Assembly (NCBI GenBank): GCA_020796225.1
Contig: CM036756.1
Coordinates: 58,744,616-58,808,615, forward strand
Direction of reading: 5' to 3'
DNA: 64,000 nt
From: Arion vulgaris
Taxonomy: Eukaryota; Mollusca; Gastropoda; Stylommatophora; Arionidae
This document shows, piece by piece, positions 1 to 10,239 of this stretch. The position numbers were made by a program, and so were the translations under genes. The stretch's first letter is position 1, and each line of letters begins with the position of its first letter. Under the pieces are notes generated by a model that saw only the letters and a list, made by a program, of their open reading frames with translations, did not search any database and had not been told where the DNA came from.

Positions 1-75
1 CCTCTTACGACATGCCTTGAAGGTCGCAGTGTTACTATTCTTTGCTTCCTTGAGTACCGAGAACACAATGGCGGT
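1..75 (-). mobile_element. GAA-SINE, partial, cut by window edge
   Basis: The stretch matches, in reverse, the 5' part of the ~250-bp GAA-SINE family (compare 50273-50520): 'ttacgacatgcctt', 'gtcgcagtg', 'actattctttgcttcc'. The rest of the copy lies outside the window. Confidence 0.7.
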
Positions 76-277
76 CTTAGTGTTTGAAATGACTGCCACT
101 TCACATTTCTAGACCCGCGCATGCAGGAGATAGAAAGGTAAATTTCTTTCCACACTTGTGGGACGTCAAATGTGATAATGAACCCACTATTATCAATGCA
201 TATTGTTTCAGTGACCCACTCAGCATGCTAGGGAAGATTGAAACAGGCTGGGATAGAAAACAGTGGTTGGAGCCGCT

Positions 278-705
278 GAAGAGGTCTTGACTGACAAAAA
301 TCAGATTTATTTTGGTGCCAGGTCATGCAGGTGTAAAGGGAAATAAACGCACCGTTAGGTTTGCATGTATAGATGCTGTGCTGTAATAAGCGAGCTAGCA
401 GTGGACCATGCTGCTATAATTTCTTAAAGGTGAAAGGACAAGCGAATTATTCAAGTAATGGCGGCGAATCTACAACACTAACCAGACTGCAAGAATACTA
501 AGTCAAATGTCGTGTAGCTAGACAAGAGTATGATACTGGAAGTCATATAAGAAAAGTAAACCAACAAATATCTGGTTTCGTTAGATGCCACTCGCTGAGC
601 GACATAGTAAGGAAGATATCGGAACACTTATGGACTAATTAGTCCGATGTGCAGTGATAATGATCTGACGACTAAACTAAATTAAACTAAACTATATATA
701 GATAA
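278..705 (+). pseudogene. LINE-g relic: RNase H domain and C-terminal region
   Basis: A decayed non-LTR retrotransposon 3' region. One frame reads FILVPGHAGVKGNKRT, the block with the conserved His of the RNase H domain that some LINE clades carry after reverse transcriptase. It is followed by a frame-broken region shared with 46095-46345 (both have 'gaatctacaac', 'gcaagaatacta' and an 'actaaactaaa' 3' tail). Several stops and frameshifts; no function expected. Confidence 0.65.
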
Positions 706-714
706 AAGCAACAA

Positions 715-1175
715 CTGATAGGTCGACTGAATACACGTCTATCGTGGCCCCCGATAACATACGGTCGACGGGCTCATGTAAAAATTTTAGGAAATAAGAC
801 TACAACTGTCGTGTGATCTTCGCATTCCAGTGTGTTGATATATTCTCATTCACTTTAAAAACAATCAAAATGCTTAAAAAAAGGTTATATTATGTTAGAA
901 ATTAAGTTTAAAGAAAAGGAATATCATTAATATTAACATTTTTTCGTCAATAAATAACCATGGACTCATAGAATTGAGTACAATTGCAAAAAGCGTACAG
1001 TGTTCTATCAAACATATACAAAGACCAGCCCCCACTAAACAGGAATGTTCAACTTCCCGTCTGAGCTAGTGGTCCTTCTGTTGCCGGCGGCCACGACATC
1101 AATATACAGACGCCAGGGTTTCAAGCGCAGTGGTCATCCAGCTTATTTTGCATTCTGATGGCCGGCATTAATTTG
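715..1175 (+). repeat. Unclassified dispersed repeat T, copy 1
   Basis: About 400 bp that align along their length to 38165-38573 at roughly three-quarters identity by eye. Shared blocks include 'gatcttcgcattccag', 'accatggactcatagaatt' against 'gcatggactggtagaatt', and 'tgttctatcaaaca'. No coding potential, terminal repeats or Pol III boxes seen. It directly follows a LINE-g tail here. Confidence 0.5.
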
Positions 1176-1432
1176 AAACAGTACAATACGCTTTGTTCAA
1201 ATGCATGGATTACATTGTGTAAAAGCTAGATTCTTTCTTTTCAGAAATACAAGCCTTGGTATTTTTCAGATGAATCTTTGGGCAACTGAAGAAGAGCTAA
1301 ACATGGATTTGGGGGGAAAGGATAACATTCCAGTGTGAATTTGGATTGCAGGCAACATTACAATTAGCTTTTATATCATGTTTCTCTTCCATCGTTGATG
1401 ATGATTTATTGATTGAGTGGAACCAATGTTGC

Positions 1433-1689
1433 CTTGTGTTGCCGGGACTCACAAGGGGAGCAAAGAATAGTAACACTGCTACCTACAAGACATGGTCGTA
1501 AGAAACGACTGAGGTAGGGGCCTAGGAAAGCTACCATTGTAAATAAAAAGCGTCGCATAAATCGAATGTGCTGGCCTACTTGTAAGTGCATAACTGGTAC
1601 AACGTACATCCGTTCTTAGGCTCAGATCACATATAAATCACAAAGAGTGGTTTAACAAGTTGTTGATATGGAGCGTTCGAAGAAGAAGA
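1433..1689 (+). mobile_element. GAA-SINE copy with imperfect target duplication
   Basis: Full-length copy: a 5' 'gttgccgggactcacaagg' region, the family core 'catggtcgtaagaaacgact', and 'ggagcgttcgaagaagaag' at the 3' end. It is bounded by ccaatgttgc (1423-1432) and tcaatgttgc (1690-1699), a 9/10 match that looks like an aged target-site duplication. An open frame on the other strand is only a reading of this repeat. Confidence 0.75.
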
Positions 1690-1919
1690 TCAATGTTGCT
1701 TCGATACAATGGGTACAAAGCAAAAGACAGGACATGCAAAAGGTCAGAGATAACAGAGGCAACGAAAGACATTATCTACGAAGCGCACACAAAGGCCCAT
1801 TTTATAAATCTCTTCTTGACCTGACTGTAAGGCAAAACAGGATTGGAGAAAAGAAAATAAAGAAGAAGAAAAGTGGCATCAAAAGGAAAAAAGGTATGCC
1901 ATATACAGAGCTGGAGACA

Positions 1920-2056
1920 GTTATTTTACTAACTGAAAGACGATGACTATGTTGGGAAGCCATCAAGAATACAGCTACAGACCGAGAAAAGTAGAGAACA
2001 AATGTTAAAACCCTATGCTCCTCGAGGAGCAGAGAGAAATAAGTAAGTAAGTGCAT
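1920..2056 (+). pseudogene. LINE-k C-terminal tail with (AAGT)n end
   Basis: The frame reads ATDREK, a stop, RTNVKTLCSSRSREK, then an 'aagtaagtaagt' microsatellite end. A matching minus-strand copy is at 32425-32645 (NRGKWRTTVEILCSTR). This short 'DRxKWR...LCS' peptide is the usual C-terminal end of many LINE ORF2 proteins. The stretch back to 1700 is open but unrecognised. Confidence 0.55.
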
Positions 2057-2173
2057 TGCAATCTTTCTTGGGATGTGGTCCTGTTCGTTTAACTAGAGAT
2101 TTTCAAACTTTTATGATACAGCCTTGCCTAACTAACGATCATTAAGAAATTAGAAACCATCTCGTTTCAAAAA

Positions 2174-2338
2174 AGAGTTGAACCCTGATGTCAGATAATT
2201 AACTCAGTGAGATGATGGAAAGTTAAAGAGTTTAACCCTGATGTCAGATAATTAACTCAGTGAGATGATGGAAAGTTAAAGAGTTTAACCCTGATGTCAG
2301 ATAACTAACTCAGTGATATGATGGAAAGTTAAAGAGTG
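2174..2338. repeat. 53-bp tandem repeat, 3 copies
   Basis: Three nearly identical units containing 'aaccctgatgtcagata' and 'gatgatggaaagttaa', differing at only a few bases. No coding sense. Confidence 0.9.
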
Positions 2339-2569
2339 CAATACTCAAAAACATAATTTAAATATGTCTTGACATTGACAGTCATTGATGTTTGAATGTA
2401 ATTGTGTTCTCTCGTTAAAAAAACCCGTAAAAGAATGTCAACTCACTCTTTTTAACAAGCCGTCCATAGTCAGTAACTTCTGGGGAAAAAAAGAAAAATC
2501 ATTCATTACAATTTTGTGATGTGGATTACAGAAATATTATTGGTGGTAAGACATGTCTGTAAAATGTGG

Positions 2570-2985
2570 TATAAACGTAAATAGGATTTGGATTCAGCAA
2601 ATGCAGTTTTTAAACCACATTAAAACTTCAATATGATTTTGTTTTAAGTAGTGCAGAATTTAAATTAAGTACAGAGTTTAAGTTAAATTTGAACTTTTAA
2701 AAAGAACTTTGTTTCAATAAGTGTGCTGTTTAAAACCATATTGGAGATCTTAATAGTATAAAACCGCTATGGAACTCTTAAATGGGGTTTTATTTCAAAA
2801 AGTGCAATCTACTCTGGGTTTCTGAAATATGACATTGTTTCAAAAAGTGCAGAATTTAAAATCACTCTGGAACTATTAAATAGAATATTATTTCAATAAG
2901 TGTAGAGTTAAAATTAAAGTGGAAATCTTAAGTAGGATTTTGTTTCAGCATGTAAAGACAGAGTGCAAACTACGTTGAAACTTTC
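2570..2985. repeat. Degenerate ~60-65-bp tandem repeat
   Basis: Blocks such as 'tttcaataagtgtagagtt' and 'tttcaaaaagtgcagaattt', alternating with 'ggaactcttaaatgggg' variants, recur about six times with heavy divergence: an old tandem array. Confidence 0.65.
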
Positions 2986-2989
2986 ATAA

Positions 2990-3310
2990 CATCAGTTTGA
3001 AAATGTAATTTTTCATCTTTGTAGACAATGAAAAGGGTGTATGTTCCGTTGTGTAGAAATTTAAAGCAAGGATGCTTATAGGCCTTTTTCGACACTGCAC
3101 AGCCGTTTTCCCTACGTTAGTTACTCTTAGTGGACCTTGGCAAAACCATGTTTTACAACCGTTTAAAAAAAAATGCCCTTTAGTGTCGCTCCTGTTAAAA
3201 GGCGTCAACCCAAAGCTACATAGTGTGGCGTTTGGTCCACATGGTGTTAAACCGGGTCGCCTACTTTCTTCAATCTTTACGCGTTTAGTCAAACCGTTAT
3301 ACATCTGATG
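2990..3310 (+). repeat. Unclassified dispersed repeat S, copy 1
   Basis: The segment around 3115-3270 matches the reverse complement of 60110-60340: 'actcttagtggacc', 'gccctttagtgt', 'gctcctg.taaaagg.gtcaacc', 'tagtgtggc'. Short open frames on both strands are incidental. Class unknown. Confidence 0.55.
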
Positions 3311-3377
3311 CTAGGGACATCATTTGCAGGTGAATCAGTTTCTTGGTCAGTTCTAGAGTGTACCCTTCTTATTATTC

Positions 3378-3520
3378 TTCTTCTGCTTTGTTCGATCTAC
3401 ACCAACCACTTCTTAAACCACTCTTTGTGGTCGGTATGTGATGTGCGCTTAGAGTGTAAGTTCGTTGTATCAGTTAGACGTCTACAGTTCCGCTGACCAG
3501 CACATCCTGTTGCTGCATGC
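3378..3520 (-). mobile_element. Divergent GAA-SINE 3' half
   Basis: Reads in reverse like the GAA-SINE 3' half: 'cttctgctttgttcgatc', 'aaccactctttgtggtcgg', 'gaccagcacatcc'. Divergent and truncated. Confidence 0.55.
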
Positions 3521-4200
3521 TTTTTTTTTATTCGAGTTCGCTTTTTCACTTTGGACAAAACAACAAAAAACTGTTGACCTTTAGCAGTCCATCCTCATAG
3601 AAGCACCTCGCAGTCAAAGGTTCTCGGTCTCCACCACTGGGATGTGGGGTTGGCTTGTGTGTTCTACGGGTCATAAGCAGACTAATAACTTTCAGACTAA
3701 TAACTTTCACTTCTCGTCCCTTCTACGAAAGGCTAGCAGACTCAAACTCTGCTGGATGCAATACAAGGCACAGAGCACCCTTTGCAGACCATATTGACCA
3801 TAACTTCTGTCATCTCACCCAGTGTTTCTTAAATGTCGGAAACGTATTTAATACACAAACAATAGAAGCATATACTAGATAATAACTGTAACGCAGAATA
3901 TTAGTAAGAACCTCTTCAGTAAGCCATTGTCACTAACAGAAAGAAATACATGTTTTATTATTGTACTTCAGAACTAGACTTTCTATAAGAAATTTAGTCT
4001 TGGACAACATTAAACTAGCTTTTCAACTCTAAAACTTACAATATTATTAGGTTCGAATGTTAGATCGCCTTCTCCTGGTGCTGTCGTGTACTATTTAGAG
4101 AATTTGTTTGAGCATCACAATATATTTAAAACAAAGCTGTGCCACATATCTTCGGTTACCTATCACTGAAGCAATTTTGTGTGTGTCAAATTTATGTTGG
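3521..4200. other. No recognisable feature
   Basis: AT-rich sequence. I see no gene, no clear repeat unit and no convincing exon. The 75-residue open frame at 3655-3882 has no motif I recognise and includes a short local duplication ('actaataactttca'). Confidence 0.5.
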
Positions 4201-4204
4201 TGGG

Positions 4205-4290
4205 ACGGATTTGTACAATACTTAAGCGTTCGTCTATCGATTCGGACAAAAGATGGTTGTGGGTTGAATCCACACTGGACGTTTCATACA
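4205..4290 (+). mobile_element. tRNA-like SINE head fragment
   Basis: The run 'cttaagcgttcgtctatcga' followed by 'tggttgtgggttgaatccac' has the spacing and B-box (GGTTGAATCC-like) of a tRNA-derived SINE head. No cloverleaf good enough for a functional tRNA. Low confidence because no second copy was found. Confidence 0.35.
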
Positions 4291-4605
4291 TGAGGAATGA
4301 ATTGCCCTAATTACCAAAGTAGCAACGGTATCAACTTACTATGAAAAGTAATACTATAGTTCAAGTGACTAGTTCTCTTTAATGCAGGCTTGTGATACTA
4401 GAGTCAAATTCGACAGTAGGAGTGATATTTTTCTGATCTTAGTGGATTTCAGATCAATCCAGTCTCATTTGAGTACAAGAGAAACACTGGAGAATAAAGG
4501 AAACTCAGGTGATGTTGACTACACCACTCATCATGTGCCGGTTGTGAAACAAAATTACGACTATAACACCGTATTTTCCAATATATCCCATGGTATGAAA
4601 ACTGG

Positions 4606-4989
4606 CTCTTTACTATCTGTTACTAACTTTACTATCTGTTACTAACTTTACTATCTGTTACTAACTTTAATATCTGTTACTAACTTTAATATCTGTTACT
4701 AACTTTACTATCTGTTACTAGCTTTAATATCTGTTACTAGCTTTATATCTGTTACTAGCTTTAATATCTGTATAAATACACTTTAATTATCTATAGTTAC
4801 TAAATTTAATATTGTTACTAACTTTATTATCTGTTACTAACTTTATTATCTGTTACTAACTTTATTATCTGTTACTAACTTTACTATCTGTTACTAACTT
4901 TATTATCTGTTACTAACTTTATTATCTGTTACTAACTTTACTATCTGTTACTAACTTTACTATCTGTTACTAACTTTACTATCTGTTAC
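4606..4989. repeat. 19-bp tandem array, left part
   Basis: About 20 units of 'actatctgttactaacttt' with light variation and some deletions near 4740-4820. The array resumes at 7178 after the Tc1/mariner-type element, so the two blocks were once continuous. Confidence 0.95.
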
Positions 4990-4991
4990 TA

Positions 4992-5097
4992 TAGTCTGTC
5001 CATTAATTCGTGAGCACGTTTGAAATTGATTTTCTCGAAAACTACCTGTTGGATCTCAGTGATTTTTGCATGCAGCCTTAGAATAACCATGACGCTA
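4992..5097. repeat. Left terminal inverted repeat of the Tc1/mariner-type element
   Basis: Runs from TAGTCTGTCC to 'ccatgacgcta'. Its reverse complement is at 7072-7175 with a few substitutions and one- or two-base gaps (for example 'tttctcgaaaact' against 'tttctgaaaact'). Confidence 0.92.
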
Positions 5098-5463
5098 AAA
5101 TAAAGCTAACCAGTAGTCCATAGATGCTACGGATTTTGCACATTGGCGAATTCCTTTGATCTTTTATGACAATTGCAAATACTGGGGCTCAAATTTTAGA
5201 TTTTACAGTAATCCCTAGAATTTGTCCATGTCAATTCTATTCATAGGTGTATATATTAACTTGATAGGTCAAGTAATTAAGTGTGTTGCCCTTTATGTGC
5301 AATCGTGAACTTGGATATAATATGCAACAGTTAGTCCTCTCCTTCGGTCACCATTAGACCCCAGGGTGTCTTAACTTCACCACAAATTGTATTATGGTAG
5401 ACGCATTTGGATATGGAAATGTATACGTTGCTATTTCTGTCTGTAATCAAAATATGATTTGTA

Positions 5464-6811
5464 TCATCCCGAATCTGACGATTCCATGAGGTTGATAATT
5501 GTTACTGGCTGGACAAATTGTAATCCATCTCGGTGCCAGTACTCGTCTTCCTCTCGGAGCACATGTTCAACACACTTCTTCCAGAACTGCATGTCTATCA
5601 TTGAGAGGGACTCACGTGTCAGAACTTCAACATCACACATTTTAAACGTCCTGTTCTGTTCGGCAACTGCCCTTTTACTTTAGCCCAGACAAGCAAGCTC
5701 TATCGGATTGAGGTGAGCATGATATGGAGGTAGTCGCAAAGACGGGTGGCCGTATTCCGCAATGATTTTGTCAATATGAAACACCTTTGTCTTATTTGTC
5801 ATCCTCACCAGGTGCAACAACTCGGGTTTCAAATATGTATCATCGAAGCTGACATTTTCCTTAGCAAGCCAAGTCCTAATTTGATCTTTTGTATTTGATG
5901 CAGTTGGTACTTTGTCTTCCGCTGATACTGCGTTGTGATAGGATGCATTATCCATTACCAAACATGATGGTCTGTTTAGAATTGGAAGTAGATCTTTCTC
6001 CATCCAGTGCCTGAAAATATGTCCATTCATTTCTGTGTGGTAGTCCCTACCGTCGGTACTTTTTGATTGGAAAATAAGTCCAGCGTCATGGACAAGACCT
6101 TCTTCACTGCTTCCTGCATGTGTTAGTATAATACGCTGGCCTTTGCTGCTTGGTATTTTTCTTTTCTGTTCACCGTCTACTGATTGGCGTTCTTTAGCAT
6201 TGGTGTGGTGAGCATTGACCCAGGATTCGTCCAAATATACAATATCATAGCCTTGCCTCCTCCGCTCACGGATCTGCCTCAGGTATTTACTTCGGGCAGC
6301 AATTAAATGTGGCTTTTCACAAATAATATTACTGCCGCCTATAGTTTTCTGAAGGTGAAGCCGGCGGCTCTTACAATTTTCCATAGAGTACTTTTAGAAA
6401 TGTCTATGCTGCAATCTGATTGCAGTTTTAATTTCAGTTTCATGAGAGTAACAAGTTGATTTGTCGCAAACATTTTCAAGAGCTCCGTCTTATGACATCT
6501 ATGCCAAAGTCGTCAATTGTTCTTTTCCTTCCTTGCTTGACATTAGTGCACTTTGTGTCCTGTTTAATCCATCGGGAAAAGGATTCTCTATTCAGACCAA
6601 GCGCCAGTTGCGTTCGTTTCTCAGGGTTATGAATATCGCAATATAGATGACCTCTCTTAGATTCCCTACGGAAGTATTGGTATAGTAAAACTGTAACCTT
6701 CTGCATTGTTATAAATGTGCACTTCAGACTCATTATGAATGTGATATCAATGTCAGTTTTGATAAGCCAACAAATATGATACAATAGCTTCATACAAATA
6801 GCGAGATACAC
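5464..6811 (-). pseudogene. DDE transposase, long-spaced (DD83E), frameshifted
   Basis: Would have cut and joined the element ends in the nucleus. The best-preserved piece is 5680-6384 (234 residues): first Asp in YLDESWVN (residue 52), second Asp in LVMDNASYH (145), Glu in LPPYHAHLNPIE (229). I count 83 residues between second Asp and Glu, far from the 34-39 typical of Tc1 and mariner but close to a DD82E lineage I recall described as Sailor. The N-terminal half is in other frames: 6476-6811 ends in a stop, and a third frame carries ISKSTLWKIVRAAGF, a helix-turn-helix block, before a shift near 6340-6375. After NPIELA another shift and a stop interrupt a C-terminal tail (FWKKCVEHVLREE) that would end near 5464. 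At least three lesions, so inactive. Confidence 0.88.
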
Positions 6812-7071
6812 CTATAACTATACAACGGTATCCCAATTATAACGTCATATGCTTTCCGCTTTCAAAGTCGACTGGGTTAGGTGCACGGGAGTTCGTGAAA
6901 TTGTTGTTTACTCACGATATTTCAATGTTACCATAATGTATTTTTAGAACAACGCGTCTGTGTACCGTAGATCTGTTACTATTGTGTACAATCCGGTGAG
7001 GTTGATTTTAATATAACCTGAAGAAGAAATATTTCAAACTACATCAAATTTTCTTGGAAAAAATATTTCTC

Positions 7072-7175
7072 TAGCGTCATGGATATTCTAAGGCTGCTTG
7101 CAAAAAATCATGAGATCAACAGGTAGTTTTCAGAAAATCAATTTCAAACGTGCTCACGAATTAATGGACAGACTA
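7072..7175. repeat. Right terminal inverted repeat of the Tc1/mariner-type element
   Basis: Partner of 4992-5097, ending GGACAGACTA next to the right TA. The shared inner block includes 'acgtgctcacgaattaatgg'. Confidence 0.92.
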
Positions 7176-7177
7176 TA

Positions 7178-7245
7178 ACTTTACTATCTGTTGCTAACTT
7201 TATTATCTGTTGCTAACTTTATTATCTATTACTAACTTTATTATC
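7178..7245. repeat. 19-bp tandem array, right part
   Basis: Continuation of the array at 4606-4989 beyond the inserted transposon; about 3.5 units, with 'gttgctaac' variants. Confidence 0.9.
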
Positions 7246-7307
7246 TTCTATGCAAACAAATATCAAGGTCTATTTATGCATGTCGGTTTGTTAGTTATAT
7301 ATCTAAG

Positions 7308-7474
7308 CAGTGGCGGCTCGTGGTCATTTTTCTTGGTGGGGCCAGACACAAATTTTCGGAAAAATCATGGGTTTTGGAGTATTTACTATTATTTGTCTAT
7401 TTCGGGAAGTTATTCCCCATTTCGGTTTTTGGTGAGGCCGGGCCCCACTGGCCTTTAATGACGAGCCGCCCATG
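7308..7474 (+). mobile_element. hAT MITE copy 1
   Basis: A 167-bp non-coding element starting CAGTGGCGGCTCGT and ending ACGAGCCGCCCATG, flanked by identical 8-bp duplications TATCTAAG (7300-7307, 7475-7482). Eight-base duplications and CAGTG ends are the signature of hAT elements. Four more copies are at 17807, 18591, 23604 and 28292. Confidence 0.93.
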
Positions 7475-7609
7475 TATCTAAGCATAGGCACGCAATTTCA
7501 ACACAAGGATGAGCCTTTTTTGATTATATCAGAGGGTGGAGACTAAATATCGTGAAAAATAAGAATTAACTCATTGCAAGAATACAGAAGCTTAATAATT
7601 GATTTCTTT

Positions 7610-7800
7610 CATTCTTTCTTCTTTTGTCGTCACATTGTTACCGGGTTGTTGCCTAGTGTCGTGCTTTTCTGTTTTTGTCCTGCGCTGTTCTGGTGGCTTC
7701 GGTAATTAATATTTTTGCTCTTTGACAGAATTCTGCTATGCCAACTAACCATCATTTCGTGGTCGTCCCCTCACCTTCTTTGATGATACTCTGTTGTTGA
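7610..7800 (-). pseudogene. LINE-b 3' tail
   Basis: Shares 'ccgggttgttgcctagtgtc' and a downstream block 'ttctgctatgccaactaacc' with 56155-56345 ('ttctgctacgtcatctaacc') and partly with 8175-8300 and 34990-35225. Where the relics run further (10240, 28480, 56380) the minus strand encodes a LINE C-terminus, so I assign this to LINE-b. Confidence 0.55.
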
Positions 7801-8174
7801 AGACTGTTGTAGAAGAATGCTTTCATTGCATGTTAAAACCACAAGCTAGAGTATATATTAACTGGGAGAATATCTTTTCTGTAACAAATATGTGTATATC
7901 TAACAAGAAATCACATATGACAATTATACGTTGTCTGCGATCTTCCGTTGCTCGTTATTCTACGAACTGGACAGCGGACATTACTATAACGTTTAATCGT
8001 GTGGATATGATTCGATGAGAAGAGATTTCATTAGTGCGTGTTCTAAGTTGATTTGTGCAGTAATCTTCTCTCTATCATTGACATCGTTTGACATTGAGAT
8101 ATGTTGCAATCTCTGCGTGGGTGAGAAGGCAGTAATACAAGAACAAGTGTTAGTAAGTGTGGGTAATAGAACAA

Positions 8175-8300
8175 GTTGTTTTTGTCTTCCTTCTGTTGTT
8201 GGCACATTGTTACCGGGTTGTTGACAAGTGTCGTGGTTTTCTGTTTTGTCTTTGTTCTGTTCTAGTGGCTTGGTTGATAGTTATTTTTATTGAATAAAAG
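8175..8300 (-). pseudogene. LINE-b 3' tail, short
   Basis: Repeats 'cacattgttaccgggttg' and 'tctgttctagtggcttgg' from 7610-7800. The 7801-8174 interval between the two holds nothing I can name. Confidence 0.5.
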
Positions 8301-8304
8301 TGTT

Positions 8305-8640
8305 ACAGAAGAGTTCTATAAATGAGGAACTTCTGGAGAGAACAAGACATACTCCAGTGAACCAAGAGATTAAAAAAAGACGCTGGCGCTAGATAGTTCA
8401 CACTTTGCGAAAACCTGAGCGGAATATAACAAGAAGGGTCCTTTTCTGGAACCCACAAGGACAGCGAAAGAAGGGAGGTCGAGAATACACGGAGACGAGA
8501 TATGGAGGTAGAGATCAACAATATAAAGAAGAGTTGGAGGGAGCTGCAGGAAATAGCTAGAGATATGAAGACTTGACGTGAGTTGGTTGAGGGCCTATGC
8601 TCCAATCCGGGTTAAAAAGGCAAAGAGAGAGAGAGAGAGA
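8305..8640 (+). pseudogene. LINE-j C-terminal tail
   Basis: The frame contains NEELLERTRHTPVNQEIKKR, then VLFWNPQGQRKKGGREYTET, KEELEGAAGNS and GPMLQSGLK. This is the well-known ending of a widespread LINE group (WNPQGKRKRGRP...TWRELE...LCP). Frameshifts are present. It ends at a GA-rich microsatellite (8620-8655). Confidence 0.75.
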
Positions 8641-8990
8641 GAGAAGAGAGAAGAGTTATCCATATATCACGGGCAGAGAAGAGAACAAATAGATTTATCT
8701 AGAAAGAGCTCAAAATCACAGAAAACTGGCTGTTGCTACAAATAAGAACGAGAAAATTGAAGTATTTCGGACATAAAGAGACACGAAAGGTTGAAGAAAA
8801 CCATCATGGAAGGAGGCATCCCGGTAAAGAGACTAAGAAGAAGACCACGGAGAGAATGGATTAAGGATGTAAATGATGGTTTGAGCATAATGGCTACAGA
8901 GGCAGGACGTCTTGCCCACGAGAGAGAGAAATTCCGAAGGAGTGTTAGGGTGACAAAGTTATGCTCAGGGTAATCTATTTGATGATGATA
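8640..8990 (+). pseudogene. LINE-a C-terminal tail
   Basis: Begins ISRAEKRTNRFI, then KITENWLLLQIRTRKLKYF, a frameshift, and VKRLRRRPRREWIKDVNDGL ... AGRLAHEREKFRRSVRV, closing with 'gatgatgataa'. Same family as 11282, 26083, 29110, 45455 and 63335. The basic GRPRRRW block is typical of the end of LINE ORF2. Confidence 0.8.
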
Positions 8991-8999
8991 ACATTAGTA

Positions 9000-9905
9000 A
9001 TAACTAGTTTATTAGCTGTCATTGTTAATCTAATACTAACTGTCATTGTTAAGCTGTCATTGTTAATCTTATACTAACCTGTTTCTTCTCTGACTTTAAA
9101 CTCTGATTTGAGTCGATTTAATACAACCCAGCAAGCTCGACATTCTAAATTTGTTGATGTTGACGATCGTCGAAAGATTTCGTGTGGGGATCCTCTGATC
9201 AAACTTAGTGCCTCGTTGTCCTCGTCTATAATTTCATCTTTTGCTGGAAGAGAAGGTTATGTAGCAGTTTGTAATATTACAAAAATGTTTATGTTTTTGG
9301 TATGAGCAATTTATCATGTGTGTTTGATTACATAAAACTAAATACAATTTATGTTACAAATATTAAAATAAGATAAGTCGTGGCTTTCGGTCAGAAAAAA
9401 AAAATTAGATGATAAAGCCTGGGGGTTTAAAAATAAAGGCGCACCTTAAGCCAGAATATCGACTTGTATACAAAGCTTTCAACAGTTACAATGGAATCAA
9501 GATAATTTTCTGGAAAAATAAGAACTTGGTACAAATTATTAAAATAAAGTTGGAAAAGAAAACATAAAAACAATGCATTAAATAAGGAAGACAAATAATG
9601 ACGAAAAAAATGTAAAGGAAAATAAAAACATTAGAAAACAATATCAATTATTAAAGAAAGGTATAGTAAAGAACATATTTTCAAAACGGCAGTTATATTG
9701 AGGAATTTAAGTTTAGGACCGGATTTATTAATTTTTTAGTTAACGGCATACAATGGGTAATGTGATTAACATCACGCCGGTCGCCTTTACGTTCTCCGTG
9801 TTTGGTGCATACTTGAAACTGGGTCGGTGGAGAGTCGTTAGAGCCAAAAACATCTTACTTCCATTTTGGAATTTGATCATGTATCTACACGACTGCTAGA
9901 AAGAA
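9000..9905. other. No recognisable feature
   Basis: AT-rich stretch with a short local duplication ('ctaactgtcattgttaa', 9010-9075) and poly-A/T runs. A 65-residue open frame at 9108-9305 has no family features. I see nothing that supports a gene. Confidence 0.5.
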
Positions 9906-9911
9906 AGCGTA

Positions 9912-10238
9912 CTGAAGACTTTTTTTTATTTTTCGACTACTAAGGTTTTTTTTATTAACTTTCTTAACTTCAACACAGGGTCTATGTTTTATCGTCTTTC
10001 TCCGATACGACTAGGAACTCGATCTCATCTACATTAAAATCAGGAATCTCTGGGGAAAAATGTCCAGATCGTTTCACGCGGGGAATGAACTTAAAATATT
10101 TGAAGCAAGAGGCCAACACCTTAACTCCACTTGACTTAATATGTCTACATCTGAAGACACAGACAACACATACACGTTATAAGCAGTCAGTGTACAATAA
10201 GTACAAATACAGGTCTATCAGAAACGTAATTGCTGCTT
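9912..10238 (+). repeat. Left arm of a ~310-bp inverted repeat pair
   Basis: Matches the reverse complement of 11792-12100 with roughly 85% identity by eye: shared 'ctacattaaaatcagga', 'tgtccagatcgtttcacgc', 'tttgaagcaagaggccaac', 'ctgaagacacagacaacac'. A third partial copy is at 17072-17170, so this is a dispersed family rather than a one-off palindrome. Confidence 0.75.
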
Positions 10239-10239
10239 A

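Larger units (their letters stand above)
4992..7175 (-). mobile_element. Complete Tc1/mariner-superfamily element with ~105-bp inverted ends
   Basis: The element starts TAGTCTGTCC and ends GGACAGACTA, flanked on each side by TA (4990-4991 and 7176-7177). It sits in a TA of the 19-bp tandem array, so the empty site can be reconstructed. TA duplication and a DDE transposase place it in the Tc1/mariner (ITm) superfamily. The interior holds one broken transposase gene on the minus strand. Both ends keep 104-106 bp of inverted sequence with few differences, suggesting moderate age. It is 2,184 bp long, larger than the ~1.3-1.6 kb of classic mariner or Tc1. Confidence 0.9.

Noticed and set aside
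1668..1946. 92-codon plus-strand frame starting MERSKKK
   Set aside because: Its start lies in the GAA tail of a GAA-SINE and it runs toward a LINE-k tail; Lys-rich because of GAA/AAG repeats.
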